From: JAWPMV01 sp039819665
GTDB taxonomy: Bacteria; Bacteroidota; Bacteroidia; J057
Direction: 5' to 3'
DNA: 64,000 bases
NCBI GenBank assembly: GCA_039819665.1
Contig: JBCBRM010000039.1
Span: forward strand, 1-64,000
This document shows positions 9,272 to 18,886 of the stretch, in pieces (positions within the stretch are counted from its first letter, which is position 1; each line of letters opens with the position of its first letter). Made by a program: the position numbers and the translations under genes. Under the pieces are notes generated by a model that worked only from the letters and a program-made list of their open reading frames with translations, did no database searches and was not told where the DNA came from.

Positions 9272-9310
9272 TGTTCATGTGTTCTAGAGGGTATTCGGAT
9301 CACATGAACA
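9272..9310. repeat. Inverted repeat beside a GTGTT-rich stretch
   Basis: Perfect 10-bp arms TGTTCATGTG (9272-9281) and CACATGAACA (9301-9310) with a 19-nt loop, followed by AACAC-type pentamers up to about 9329. No T-run follows, so it is unlikely to be a terminator. Similar GTGTT/AACAC strings recur at about 52952-52984. Confidence 0.5.
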
Positions 9311-9475
9311 TATCAACACCCAAACACGTTTTCTTCCTCCAGCTTCCAACCTTACTCATTTTCCTTTGTCTTTACTGAGATGCACAACCAAAGTAGAGGA
9401 TTCCCTTTCTACTTTATCGTCAAAGCTATACCTCAAAATCTACGCTGTCATTCTTAAACTCGATAGCTTTTGATC

Positions 9476-9676
9476 ATGAAAAGATTAATCAAATACGCCA
9501 ACCAACTCTTATGCCTCAGTTTACTCCTACTAGGTATGAGTCTTATTGCCAGCAAAACTATATTTGCGCCTATGGCAGGTATTGCTGTTATAGGAATGGC
9601 TTTTATTTATGCAGCCTGGTACTTCAATAAACATTCGAAGAAAAAGAATAGCCAGGCTGACGATTACTTTTTTTAA
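9476..9676 (+). CDS. Small two-helix membrane protein
   Basis: 66 residues from ATG 9476. Two hydrophobic segments (about residues 9-27 and 33-50) are joined by a short loop and followed by a basic tail (NKHSKKKNS) and an acidic/aromatic end. Codon use resembles its neighbours. No family is recognised. It stands alone between the ROK kinase and the YiiX-like gene. It could be a real small inner-membrane protein; without homologues in hand the call rests on the membrane pattern only. Confidence 0.5.
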   Translation: MKRLIKYANQLLCLSLLLLGMSLIASKTIFAPMAGIAVIGMAFIYAAWYFNKHSKKKNSQADDYFF

Positions 9677-9834
9677 GCTTCAATTATAGATAAAATTTAA
9701 GCACTACTGAATCTATATTAGGTTGAAGAATCAATTCTTTATCCTGTGGCGGGAGATTTTATCGGGTAGATTTCATTTCTGCTCAGAGTATTCTATTTTG
9801 TTGAATATTGCTCTAATTCCACAAAACCTGCTTC

Positions 9835-11322
9835 ATGCCATTTTATAAAAGAAAAATCTTTTTAATTCCTATCTCCCTTCTTTCGCTTTTCGGAGTATTG
9901 ATGATTCCGGATGCTGCTGAAAAGAAGTTGAGTATCAGTGATGAGGTTGCATTTGAGTGGGATCAGGATGAAAACTGGGAGTATCTGGAAGAAAGTTTCG
10001 TGCTTGCACGTAGCCTCGATGGAAACTTACTGGACTCAATGATACAAGGGCTGGAAAAAGAAGCTGAAGACTTTCTTTTTCCCCTGGCAGATAAAAGCCT
10101 TGAACCTACAGATTCAGCTTTTGTGGAGTTGGAAGTAAAATTCTTTTCACTCGCCCCCCTGATTGCAGCTCGCCAGAAGCATAGACCCTGGTTACTAAAT
10201 TTTTATCGCTATGCTCGCATTTGGCTTAAAAAGCAATCACAAAACTGGGACATGGAAGATCGAAGCAGCAGAAATACACTTTATCGTTTATTCTATGGTA
10301 TGAGGGCAGCTGTTGAGGAAGTCTTACTCCAATCAGAAGGCCTGGAATTTGAAGCAGCCATGTTTGTTGAAGAAGAAAAGTCCACTACGCCTTCCACCAA
10401 TATTTTTGGGATAGAAGTACACAGTGGTGATTTGCTGGTCTCCCGGGGAGGGGCAGAAGCCTCTGCCTTTATTTCAAGAGGTAATGACTACCCCGGAAAT
10501 TTTTCTCACGTGGCGATGATTTATATCGATGAAGAAGAGTATCGTCCTTATCTGGTTGAAGCACATATTGAGAAAGGGGTTGACATAGCCTCAGTTTCAG
10601 AATATTTGAAAGACACTAAGCTCAGGTTTATGGTTCTTCGACCTAGAAGCGACCTGGAACAATTGATTGATGATCCTATGCTTCCTCAGAAAGCTGCTAA
10701 AGCAGCCTATGATGAATCGCAGACCCGACATATACCCTATGACTTCAAAATGAATTTTCATGACTCTACAGCTATGTTTTGTTCAGAGGTGGGATCATTT
10801 GCCTATAAAAAGGAAGGCTTACAGTTATGGCAGGCAGAATCTACCATTTCCTCTCCGGGGGTTGTAGAATGGCTAAATACTTTTGGAGTCGAAAATTTTG
10901 TAACGCAAATGCCTTCCGATCTCGAATACGATCCTCAGTTAACGGTGGTGGCAGAATGGAGAGATCCTGAAACTTTGTACAAAGATCATATTGATAATGC
11001 GGTCATGGATGCAATGTGGCTAAGTGCAGATCAGGGAAAACAGATTGACCATAACCCCTTTATGCTACCTCTTGCACGAGGATTAAAAGGATATTGTATG
11101 ATGCTAAATGCTTTTGGGACAGAAGGGATGATTCCTGAAGGAATGAGCGCTACCCAGGCCTTAAAAAACAATTCTTTCGTTGAAAAATATCAAGCTATTC
11201 GTGAATTGACCCTTCAAAAATCAGAGGAATTTCAAATTGAAAATAATTACCTGCCACCATATTGGGTGATGATCATTTTGGCAGAGGAAGCGCAAAAAGA
11301 ATTGGATTTATACTTTCACTAA
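9835..11322 (+). CDS. YiiX/YebB-like permuted papain-fold (NlpC/P60 superfamily) protein
   Basis: 495 residues with an N-terminal hydrophobic anchor or signal (7-24). The middle carries the circularly permuted papain fold of the YiiX/YaeF group: HSGDLLVSRGG (196-206) opening the domain, histidine in FSHVAMIY (H225), a downstream VEAH strand (E242), and the catalytic cysteine in MFCSEVGSFAY (C316). Family members are thought to be amidases or thioesterases acting on lipid or peptide amides; the substrate here is unknown. Residues 30-190 are helical and the last 170 residues are also helical, both without known domains. The gene stands alone; a 188-nt gap separates it from the TonB-dependent receptor. 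Confidence 0.8.
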   Translation: MPFYKRKIFLIPISLLSLFGVLMIPDAAEKKLSISDEVAFEWDQDENWEYLEESFVLARSLDGNLLDSMIQGLEKEAEDFLFPLADKSLEPTDSAFVELEVKFFSLAPLIAARQKHRPWLLNFYRYARIWLKKQSQNWDMEDRSSRNTLYRLFYGMRAAVEEVLLQSEGLEFEAAMFVEEEKSTTPSTNIFGIEVHSGDLLVSRGGAEASAFISRGNDYPGNFSHVAMIYIDEEEYRPYLVEAHIEKGVDIASVSEYLKDTKLRFMVLRPRSDLEQLIDDPMLPQKAAKAAYDESQTRHIPYDFKMNFHDSTAMFCSEVGSFAYKKEGLQLWQAESTISSPGVVEWLNTFGVENFVTQMPSDLEYDPQLTVVAEWRDPETLYKDHIDNAVMDAMWLSADQGKQIDHNPFMLPLARGLKGYCMMLNAFGTEGMIPEGMSATQALKNNSFVEKYQAIRELTLQKSEEFQIENNYLPPYWVMIILAEEAQKELDLYFH

Positions 11323-11510
11323 AACTCAATGATAAATCTGTTCTGTTTTACCGGGATAGTATTTCCATCCCAAATAGGAGAATTTCGTCCCATTTTTTGG
11401 TATTGATGTTGCGCAAAGATTTACTTAGAAAGTAAAGTTTGAGTTTTTTTCACAACCTTTTTTCCTATATTGTTTTCATCTACTCTAACTACTAGCCTAA
11501 GTCTTACTCA

Positions 11511-14273
11511 ATGACTAGACTTCTACTATTATCTAAACAGCTGATTCTCGGCTTTTGTCTGTTCATATGTATACCTACAGCTACCTATTCACAAAGCCTT
11601 CGAGGTACCATTTCGGATAGTGGCTCTGGTGATCCGCTGGCAGGTGCACTGGTACGTGTACTAGGAACCAATCTGGGAACATATACAAATGCAAAAGGAA
11701 GTTTCAGCCTGGATGTGAAACGAAATCCTCCTTTTGATATCCAATTGGCTTATATCGGATATGATACCTTGGTCTATAACGTAAAGTCGTTAAGCAGACC
11801 CCTGGAACTTGTGCTTGAGCAAGATGAAGTCCAAATGGCTTCTGTAGATATTTTTGCAGAAAGACGTTCTAAATTACAGGAAGACCTGGCACTAACTGTT
11901 GAGAGCATTGGCATTGAAGCCATGAAGAACTCCAGTGAAGCTTCCTTCTATGATGAATTGGCAAACTTAAGAGAGGTGGATTTGCTGACGGTAAGCTTTG
12001 GGTTTAAAGTAGTGAATACACGGGGATTCAATAGCAGCGCACCTATTCGTTCTCTTCAACTTATAGATGGTTTTGATAATGCTTCTCCCGGCCTGAATTA
12101 TCCGGTAGGAAACTTCGTAGGCATAGGCGATTTGGATGTGGAAGGAGTTGATCTCGTTATAGGTGCTAGTAGTGCTTATTTCGGACCGGGAGCCTTCAAT
12201 GGAGTAATTAATATGCGCTCTAAAAACCCCTTCAAATATCAGGGGCTGGAGTTGATGATAAAGGGAGGGGAAAGGAACTATCGGGAGGTGCTCTTCAGAT
12301 ATGCAACTACTTTGGGAAAGAAAGGAAAAAGAAAGAAGTGGGCCTTTAAGATAAATGGAGCTTATTCTCTTATTGAAGACTGGAATGCAGTAGATTACTC
12401 CCCTTCAAGAGGTTCTGAGGAAGATAGTGTTGGAATAGATAATCCGGGAGGAATTGATGCAGTAAATATTTATGGGGATGAAACAAAGGGAGACTTTAGT
12501 TCTTTATTTGAACAGATTCCCACTCGCCATCCAGGATTAGGTGTATTTTACAGAACAGGCTACCGAGAAGAAGATATTGTAGACTACGGTAGCTATAACC
12601 TAAAGACAAGCGCTGCCCTTCATTTTCGGCCTAAACCTAATTGGGAGATTGCCTTAGCGAGTAATTTTGGGATGGGCTCTACTGTAATGCAACTAGATAA
12701 TCGTCTGAAATTGAATGATGTATGGTTGATTCAGAATAAATTTGAAATCACTTATAAAGATCAATTTTTTCTAAGGGCTTACCATTCCGAAGAGTCTGCA
12801 GGTAGAACCTATGACATTATTGGTACTTCACAAATCCTGCAAAGCAGATGGAGAGGTAATAGTGCTTGGGTAGATGGATACCGCAATTACTGGTTTAGAA
12901 ATATTGTACCTAAGGTAAAGGCATTAGAGGGTTTCCCTACTATAGAGCCTCCCCTTTTTCAATTTGATTTTGACCAGGCAAATTCAGTTTTGGCAGCCAA
13001 TCAGGATTCCCTCTCCAAATGGCATTCAATGGCTAGAGCAAGTCAGGATGCGAATATGCTTATGCCAGGTACTCCAGAGTATCAGGAAGTCTTTGATGAT
13101 ATTACGGGAACGCCGGTTTCTGAAGGAGGAACTCGTTTGGTCGATAAATCAAAACTCTTTCATGTCCATGGAGAATATCGCTTCAAACCCGGATTTCTGG
13201 ATGAAATAGTCATCGGAGGTAATTTCCGAGCCTACCGACCCTATTCTGAAGGTACCATATTTAGTGATACCTCAGGCACCATCATTCGAAACTCAGAATA
13301 TGGGATATATGCCGGAGCAGAGAAATCTATACTGAGTGATTTGGTCAAGTTGAATTTTGCGGCTCGCCTGGATAAAAACGTGAACTATGGATTCCTGTTT
13401 AGTCCAGCAGTATCTGCTAGTTATCAATTCTCCGAAAATCACTCCATCCGGATGTCCCTGTCCTATGCGTTAAGAAATCCAACCCTGATTGAACAATTCT
13501 ATTATTTTCGGGTGGGTGATGTCTTTCTTCTGGGCAATTTAAATGGCTATGAGAATCTGGTTACCCTGGAATCCTTTGATGATTATAGAAGAAGTCAAAC
13601 CCTCGATACTGCTTTGTGGGTGAGGTTTAATGAAGATCCCATTGTCCCTGAGAAAAACATCTCCTCAGAACTCGCCTATTCGGGGATTTTCTTTGATGGA
13701 AGGACTGCTGTAAATGCGACCTATTATATAAGTCGATACAGAGATTTTATTGGCTTCAAAATTGGACTTCAAGTTCCGAATCAGGCCATTGTTTTACTTC
13801 CCAGAGTTTTTAGATTTTCTGCTAATGCAAAAGAAATAACCTTAACTACCGGATTATCGGTGAATGTAAATCATCAAGTCAATAATTGGTTGGGGATAAA
13901 AGGTAACTATTCCTGGAACCGAATCCTGGTAGATAAAGATGATCCTTTGATTCCCGCGTACAATACCCCAGAAAATAAATTCAATATAGGATTGAGTGGA
14001 AGAAATATGAAGATCGGGGGAATGAAAAATTGGAATTGGGGATTGACATTCAGGTGGATTGAAGGTTATACCTTTGAAAGTTCACCTCAATTTTCTGGAA
14101 GGATTCCAGCCCAGTACTTCCTCAGCGGACAGATCGGAAAAGATATACCCAAGATTCGAAGTTCCTTTAAAATCGCAGGTTCAAACCTCCTAAATCGAAG
14201 ACAAAATGGATTATATGGCGCCCCGGTAATCGGAAGATTTGTCTATGCCTCCTGGGGATTCCAGTTAAAATAA
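11511..14273 (+). CDS. TonB-dependent outer-membrane receptor
   Basis: 920 residues: signal peptide to about residue 27 (ending ATYSQS), a carboxypeptidase-regulatory-like (CarboxypepD_reg-like) domain at about 28-115, a plug at about 125-240 (with TRGFNSSAPIRSLQLIDG and the SAYFGPGAFNGVINM strand), then a 22-strand beta-barrel ending in the terminal aromatic-rich strand YASWGFQLK. It is a long receptor but not of the SusC type: no SusC signature or SusD partner nearby. It starts transcription of a pair, the T9SS-tagged hydrolase gene following after 33 nt. The ligand is unknown; pairing with an exported hydrolase-like protein suggests uptake of something the partner binds or processes. Confidence 0.9.
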   Translation: MTRLLLLSKQLILGFCLFICIPTATYSQSLRGTISDSGSGDPLAGALVRVLGTNLGTYTNAKGSFSLDVKRNPPFDIQLAYIGYDTLVYNVKSLSRPLELVLEQDEVQMASVDIFAERRSKLQEDLALTVESIGIEAMKNSSEASFYDELANLREVDLLTVSFGFKVVNTRGFNSSAPIRSLQLIDGFDNASPGLNYPVGNFVGIGDLDVEGVDLVIGASSAYFGPGAFNGVINMRSKNPFKYQGLELMIKGGERNYREVLFRYATTLGKKGKRKKWAFKINGAYSLIEDWNAVDYSPSRGSEEDSVGIDNPGGIDAVNIYGDETKGDFSSLFEQIPTRHPGLGVFYRTGYREEDIVDYGSYNLKTSAALHFRPKPNWEIALASNFGMGSTVMQLDNRLKLNDVWLIQNKFEITYKDQFFLRAYHSEESAGRTYDIIGTSQILQSRWRGNSAWVDGYRNYWFRNIVPKVKALEGFPTIEPPLFQFDFDQANSVLAANQDSLSKWHSMARASQDANMLMPGTPEYQEVFDDITGTPVSEGGTRLVDKSKLFHVHGEYRFKPGFLDEIVIGGNFRAYRPYSEGTIFSDTSGTIIRNSEYGIYAGAEKSILSDLVKLNFAARLDKNVNYGFLFSPAVSASYQFSENHSIRMSLSYALRNPTLIEQFYYFRVGDVFLLGNLNGYENLVTLESFDDYRRSQTLDTALWVRFNEDPIVPEKNISSELAYSGIFFDGRTAVNATYYISRYRDFIGFKIGLQVPNQAIVLLPRVFRFSANAKEITLTTGLSVNVNHQVNNWLGIKGNYSWNRILVDKDDPLIPAYNTPENKFNIGLSGRNMKIGGMKNWNWGLTFRWIEGYTFESSPQFSGRIPAQYFLSGQIGKDIPKIRSSFKIAGSNLLNRRQNGLYGAPVIGRFVYASWGFQLK

Positions 14274-14306
14274 AATCGCTAAAACCAATAACCAAAACCT
14301 ATTTTC

Positions 14307-15884
14307 ATGAAATTAAAACTACTCCTTTTAAGTACTTTGCTACTTGGATTACTACTACCCCTTTCAGCTCAGGAAAGATACCTCGATGAAATATTTTCGG
14401 AGGTAACAGTTACTTCTGATCAACAATATGGCTCTAACTTTAGCATTCTCCCTATTATTCTGGGTATGGATTCTGTTCCATCTAATGTCCCTCTTGTGTT
14501 GGATATTTATGAACCCACGGGAGACACTGTTTCAGAAAGGCCTGTAGTGATCCTAACTCATGCCGGAGACTTTCTTCCTCCTGTCTTGAACACCATTCCT
14601 TTTGGAGATAAAAAAGATAGCTCACTGGTTCAATTCTGTATGGAATTCGCCAAAAGGGGATTTGTTGCAATATCAATGAATCATCGTCAAGGCTGGAATC
14701 CTACTAGTCCAGTAGCTATTGAAAGAACTCAGGGTATTCTTGAAGCTAGTGTAAGAGCTACTCAGGATATGCATACTGCCGTTCGTTGGTTGCGGAAAAC
14801 CTATTCTGAAGATGGAAATCCCTGGCGGATAGATTCTGCTCGTATTGCAGCAGGGGGGGAAGATGCTGCTGGATTTGCGTCCACCAACTTGATTTTCCTG
14901 GGAGACCTTTCTGAAGCTGCCCTTCCCAAGTTCCTGGATTTCTCTAATAACCCGCCTACCTTGATTATTGATACAACTCTCTGGGGAAATATTCAAGCGA
15001 ATGTGGACAGACCGCTTTGTAATGCTAATCACGTCGGATACTCTTCAAGAGTAAGCATGGGATTCTCGCTGCAAGGTGGATTGGGAGACTTTAGCTGGAT
15101 CGACTCTATGGAAGCTCCTTATGTTGGAGTTCAGAATATCGCCGACTGGAACAGCAACGGTATCCGCGATGTTACACCCGGTGCTTCTGGTGATATTCTT
15201 TTTGCAGATGGTGCATGGGCAGATACGATTGCTGACCGTTCTAATGAAATCGGTAATAATGCTGTTTTTGATCAGCCTATGAATAATCCCATTGTTGACT
15301 TAGCTCTGCAAAGAAGTGGAGGAGTTCACGGTATGTTGGTACTCGAAACACCTGCTCGTGATACCGGTCAGGTAATTTGTGATTCTACAGCGGGGGTTGC
15401 TCCGGATTCTTACGGAAATAATAATGATCCCTGGGCGTGGTATAATGAACAATGGTATGCTGCTGCCTGGTCTATGTTTCAGGTGACTCCTGCCGCTGTA
15501 GAAATTTGTCGCCAAAATCTGGGTAATCCTAATGATCCTGCTTTGTCAAAAATTTATGTTGATACAGTAGCTACTTATCTATCTTATCACATGGTGCTCG
15601 CAATGGGTATTCCAAACACCACCATATCAAGTGTGCGAGATATACGCTCTGAAGTCAATCTTAAGGTATATCCAAATCCGGCAACAGAAGCTATTAAGTT
15701 GGAGGCTGAAAAGATCATTCGTGGAGTTGAATTGATAGATATGCAAGGAAGAGTCATTCAAAGAATAACGAATTTGCGCTTGATGGATGTGGAAATTCGA
15801 AGAGAAAATTATCCTCCCGGAGTCTATGGATTACGGATTCAATTTGATGAAGGAATTGTAACAGATAAAGTGATCTGGAAATAA
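14307..15884 (+). CDS. T9SS-exported alpha/beta-hydrolase-fold protein, probable dead nucleophile
   Basis: 525 residues. Signal peptide (1-22, ending PLSAQ), an alpha/beta hydrolase core (about 55-215) and a type A sorting domain at about 450-525 (VYPNPATEAIKLE ... GVYGLRI ... KVIWK), which sends it out through the type IX system. The oxyanion-side motif reads THAGDF (84-89). Where carboxylesterases carry GxSxG (often GGESAG) this protein has GGEDAAG (183-189), so aspartate 186 replaces the serine nucleophile. The middle (215-420) is an unrecognised insertion. Gene order after the TonB receptor suggests a surface binding or processing role for the same ligand. Fold fairly sure; catalytic activity doubtful. 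Confidence 0.8.
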   Translation: MKLKLLLLSTLLLGLLLPLSAQERYLDEIFSEVTVTSDQQYGSNFSILPIILGMDSVPSNVPLVLDIYEPTGDTVSERPVVILTHAGDFLPPVLNTIPFGDKKDSSLVQFCMEFAKRGFVAISMNHRQGWNPTSPVAIERTQGILEASVRATQDMHTAVRWLRKTYSEDGNPWRIDSARIAAGGEDAAGFASTNLIFLGDLSEAALPKFLDFSNNPPTLIIDTTLWGNIQANVDRPLCNANHVGYSSRVSMGFSLQGGLGDFSWIDSMEAPYVGVQNIADWNSNGIRDVTPGASGDILFADGAWADTIADRSNEIGNNAVFDQPMNNPIVDLALQRSGGVHGMLVLETPARDTGQVICDSTAGVAPDSYGNNNDPWAWYNEQWYAAAWSMFQVTPAAVEICRQNLGNPNDPALSKIYVDTVATYLSYHMVLAMGIPNTTISSVRDIRSEVNLKVYPNPATEAIKLEAEKIIRGVELIDMQGRVIQRITNLRLMDVEIRRENYPPGVYGLRIQFDEGIVTDKVIWK

Positions 15885-15907
15885 AAACCTAGTTTGATAA
15901 TATATAC

Positions 15908-15944
15908 AGGCAAGAACTCTTCCGGGGTTCTTGCCTAATTTTTT
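15908..15944 (+). terminator. Rho-independent terminator after the receptor/hydrolase pair
   Basis: Perfect 10-bp stem AGGCAAGAAC (15908-15917) and GTTCTTGCCT (15927-15936), 9-nt loop, then AATTTTTT. It closes the two-gene unit starting at 11511. Confidence 0.9.
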
Positions 15945-16065
15945 GCCATGTTTTTAATATATAAACTCCTGGATCTTGGCAGATTAAATGACTATTGGAA
16001 GAATTAATAAACCAGAGACATATATTTTTCTATATATATTCGTAATTTTAGATAAATTACGTCTT

Positions 16066-17262
16066 ATGAACTTCATAAAAACCTATTTCCCCTCTCTCCT
16101 TTTGATCCTGTTTATTGTTGGCTGTGAAGGAGAAACAGACCCTGGCCCTCAGGCTGAACTCCCTAAATTGAGCATTCAAGAAAGCAGGGCTTTTGAGAGA
16201 GATGGAAATTCTACCATGGTTTTTGAAGTTCGGACCAGCAAAACCTGGGAGGAAGATATTACGGTCGATTATGCAGTAGAAGGTAAAACTGCTGAGCCTG
16301 GCGCGGATTTTACTGCTACCTCTGGTACCCTGACCATTCCAGCTGGATCGCTCAATGCGAGTTTCTCTGTTGAAGTTCTTGATGATACTGATAAAGAAGT
16401 GGATGAGAAAATTCTGGCTACCTTAAGTGCTCCACAACAAGCAGAAATTAGTGGTATGAGTGCAGAAGGTGTGATTGAAGATAATGATCGTGCTGAGTTT
16501 ACTGCTGCAGACGGAGGTTATGAGACTTCCAATACACATTTTGGGTATCAATTAGTTTGGGATGAAGAATTTGATGGAAGCGAGTTAAATCCGGATCATT
16601 ATAATTTTGAATTGGAAGATGGTTGCCCGAATCTTTGTGGTTGGGGAAATATGGAGCTGCAATGGTACACAGATTTGTCAAAGAATATAAAGCTGGAAGA
16701 TGGAAAATTGATTATTACAGCTACTAAAACAGGAGCTGCAAACTTTAATTCAGCCCGAATCCAAACCAAGGGAAAGAAAGAATTCAGATTTGGACGTATT
16801 GATGTTCGAGCCAAAATGCCTAAAGGACAGGGAATCTGGCCAGCTATCTGGATGCTAGGTTCTAATATTGATGAAGTAGGTTGGCCTGCTTGTGGAGAAA
16901 TCGATATTATGGAGTTGGTAGGACATCAACCTAGGTCTTCGCACGGTACCGCTCACTGGGGAGCACAAGGAGATCTAAATAGCACCTCCTCTACTTCTGT
17001 ATATACCATTGCAGAAGACTTCGCAGATAATTTTCACGTATTCAGCATTGTATGGGAATCGGGAGAAATTGTCTGGTATGTGGATGAAACCCGCTTTCAT
17101 AGTGTTACTACTAACGATATGCGCGGCAAACCTTACCCCTTCAATCAAGAGATGTTCTTTATCATGAATGTCGCAGTAGGAGGACAATGGCCGGGCTCTC
17201 CAGATGAAACTACGGTATTTCCACAGACAATGGAAGTAGATTATTTGCGCGTATTCCAATAG
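16066..17262 (+). CDS. GH16 family beta-glucanase (laminarinase-like) lipoprotein with Calx-beta domain
   Basis: 398 residues from ATG 16066, chosen because it begins a lipoprotein signal (LLLILFIVGC, lipid Cys20); longer readings prepend 26 unconserved residues. A Calx-beta domain occupies about 35-142 (TAEPGADFTATSGTLTIPAG, then DNDRAEF closing). The GH16 jelly roll fills about 160-398 with the catalytic motif E278-I-D280-I-M-E283, nucleophile and acid/base both present, and flanking strands RFGRIDVRAKMPKGQGIWPAIWML typical of the laminarinase branch. It should cut beta-1,3- (or mixed 1,3/1,4-) glucans at the cell surface. No SusCD pair adjoins it, so it is not in an obvious utilization locus. 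Subsite preference cannot be told. Confidence 0.92.
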   Translation: MNFIKTYFPSLLLILFIVGCEGETDPGPQAELPKLSIQESRAFERDGNSTMVFEVRTSKTWEEDITVDYAVEGKTAEPGADFTATSGTLTIPAGSLNASFSVEVLDDTDKEVDEKILATLSAPQQAEISGMSAEGVIEDNDRAEFTAADGGYETSNTHFGYQLVWDEEFDGSELNPDHYNFELEDGCPNLCGWGNMELQWYTDLSKNIKLEDGKLIITATKTGAANFNSARIQTKGKKEFRFGRIDVRAKMPKGQGIWPAIWMLGSNIDEVGWPACGEIDIMELVGHQPRSSHGTAHWGAQGDLNSTSSTSVYTIAEDFADNFHVFSIVWESGEIVWYVDETRFHSVTTNDMRGKPYPFNQEMFFIMNVAVGGQWPGSPDETTVFPQTMEVDYLRVFQ

Positions 17263-17382
17263 GGAAAATTGCTAAATTCTACGGTATTCCGTGATTTCTG
17301 ACAAGTGGTAAGAATAGCAGCCGGATCGTCATAGAACTTGGCCTGTTTTTTGACTCCTTGTATACTCAGAAATCTACCCCCA

Positions 17383-17904
17383 ATGAATCATACTGGAAGT
17401 GTTCTTATACTCCATAGCTCTGTAACAAATCAAGTCGAGGCAATTGCGCAAGAGATGGCTCAAATTCTGGGTTCTCGCGGATTGAAAGTGGTGCTCAATT
17501 CTTCACCCGGAGAGTTTAGTCGGGAAGAAATTGAAGCATTTGATCTGGTTTGCCTGGGTACAGAGAATGGTGATACATGCTTTCGAAATGAGACAGATAT
17601 TTTTGCTCACGAAAGAGTGGCTTTATTCGCAAGTAGCCGCAGATCTTTATTTCACCTGAGAAAAAGAGCGGATAAGCTGGGAGCAAGGATAGTTAACCTC
17701 GCGTTATTCCCTATTGGGAAGTCCGTGTTTTATCCGATTGGATCCTGGTTGAATACTATTTTCCATGTAGAAGCAGGAAATGATTATCCCGGATTCGAAA
17801 TGCATCCATTTGGAATCAATGAAGAAGAGTACGAAAGGATTGGAGACTTCTCTAGAAGTATCCTGAGGCAATTTTCTATCGAAACTGAAGCTGTACTGGC
17901 TTAG
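17383..17904 (+). CDS. Flavodoxin-like domain protein
   Basis: 173 residues from ATG 17383; the frame is open upstream but only from a weak TTG. The N-terminal VLILHSS(V)TNQVEAIAQEMAQIL pattern resembles the first strand, phosphate loop and helix of the flavodoxin fold, followed by FDLVCLGTENGDT, which fits the second FMN loop. The usual long FMN-binding C-terminal loop is not clearly recognisable, so cofactor binding is uncertain. The last third contains a hydrophobic region (NLALFPIGKSVFYPIGSWL). The stop codon overlaps, tail to tail, the stop of the M28 peptidase by 3 nt. Fold plausible; role unknown. Confidence 0.6.
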   Translation: MNHTGSVLILHSSVTNQVEAIAQEMAQILGSRGLKVVLNSSPGEFSREEIEAFDLVCLGTENGDTCFRNETDIFAHERVALFASSRRSLFHLRKRADKLGARIVNLALFPIGKSVFYPIGSWLNTIFHVEAGNDYPGFEMHPFGINEEEYERIGDFSRSILRQFSIETEAVLA

Positions 17905-18851
17905 CCTTTATCGAAATTTTTAATGGTCTTGATAATTACTTTTACTGATTCGAGGTAAAAGTCAGGATTGATATTTTCATAGGTATCAGTAGCCTTGTGG
18001 TAATCCTCATGGTCCTCGACACCGAAATATAAAAAGGGAATACCTGCGTTATGAAAGATTCTGTGATCTGAGGAATTTGACCAATCATCTTTTTTCCTAT
18101 CATTAGGATTATCATGCCCGAATAAAATCTGGATAGAGCTTTCTATGGAAGAAACATAGGGCTTAAGTTTCGGATAATGATAGGTGCCACAAACATAGAG
18201 TTCCTTATCATTATGGGCGATCATATCCATATTTACATTCAAAACGATATCCTCTTTTTCCCCGGGGAAATTTTTAAAGAGATATTTGGTTCCTGGTGAG
18301 CCGATTTCCTCTGCATCTACTGCTGCAAATAGCAGGGTGTGAGTAGGAGTATTTCTCTTAAAGTATTCTGCAATAGCTAAGAGGGCAGCTGTACCCGAAG
18401 CATTATCATCAGCTCCATTATATATTTCTCCTCTGATGATACCGAGGTGATCATAGTGAGCCGTAATCACTATCATTTTAGTACTTTCTCCTTCTATTTT
18501 TGCCAGCACATTAGCCCCGACTGCCATTCTACTACCTTTAGGTAGCTCTCTTTTGCCCTTAGCGTCAAATATTCCGGCTTTAGGTACTCTGTGTTCAAAT
18601 TTCTGGAAATATCCCTCAGACAAAGCCGGAGCAACTCCAAGGGCTTTGAATTGAGCTGCTATGAATCTACGGGCCTTCTCATTTCCCTCTGCTCCAAAAC
18701 CTCTCCCTTCCAGAGAATCAGAAGCCAGAACTTTTACTGCATGCAGCAATTGATTCGAATTAAATTCTTGCGCTGATAGGAATTGAGTTGGACAACTAAA
18801 TAAGATAATAAGGAAGAACCCTAAGAGGGTAGGAGTTTTTGCTTTGCACAT
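17901..18851 (-). CDS. M28 family zinc aminopeptidase, secreted
   Basis: 316 residues with a signal peptide (about 1-27, ending LSAQ). All five metal-site residues of the M28 family are present: H132 in AHYDHLG, D148 in NGADDNASG (bridging both zincs), E181/E182 in VDAEEIG (general base), D209 in NVNMDMIA and H285 in EDYHKATDT. It is a two-zinc aminopeptidase or carboxypeptidase-like exopeptidase acting in the periplasm or outside. Full length, nothing missing. It ends tail-to-tail with the flavodoxin-like gene and its upstream neighbour on the same strand is the beta-lactamase-fold gene, 35 nt away, so the two may share a transcript. Confidence 0.92.
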   Translation of the reverse strand: MCKAKTPTLLGFFLIILFSCPTQFLSAQEFNSNQLLHAVKVLASDSLEGRGFGAEGNEKARRFIAAQFKALGVAPALSEGYFQKFEHRVPKAGIFDAKGKRELPKGSRMAVGANVLAKIEGESTKMIVITAHYDHLGIIRGEIYNGADDNASGTAALLAIAEYFKRNTPTHTLLFAAVDAEEIGSPGTKYLFKNFPGEKEDIVLNVNMDMIAHNDKELYVCGTYHYPKLKPYVSSIESSIQILFGHDNPNDRKKDDWSNSSDHRIFHNAGIPFLYFGVEDHEDYHKATDTYENINPDFYLESVKVIIKTIKNFDKG

Positions 18852-18886
18852 AGCAGAAAGATTTGGCTTGGAGAAAATAGAAAAGA

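Noticed and set aside
9272..9310. Inverted repeat as a terminator for the ROK kinase gene
   Set aside because: No T-run on either side and a 19-nt loop.
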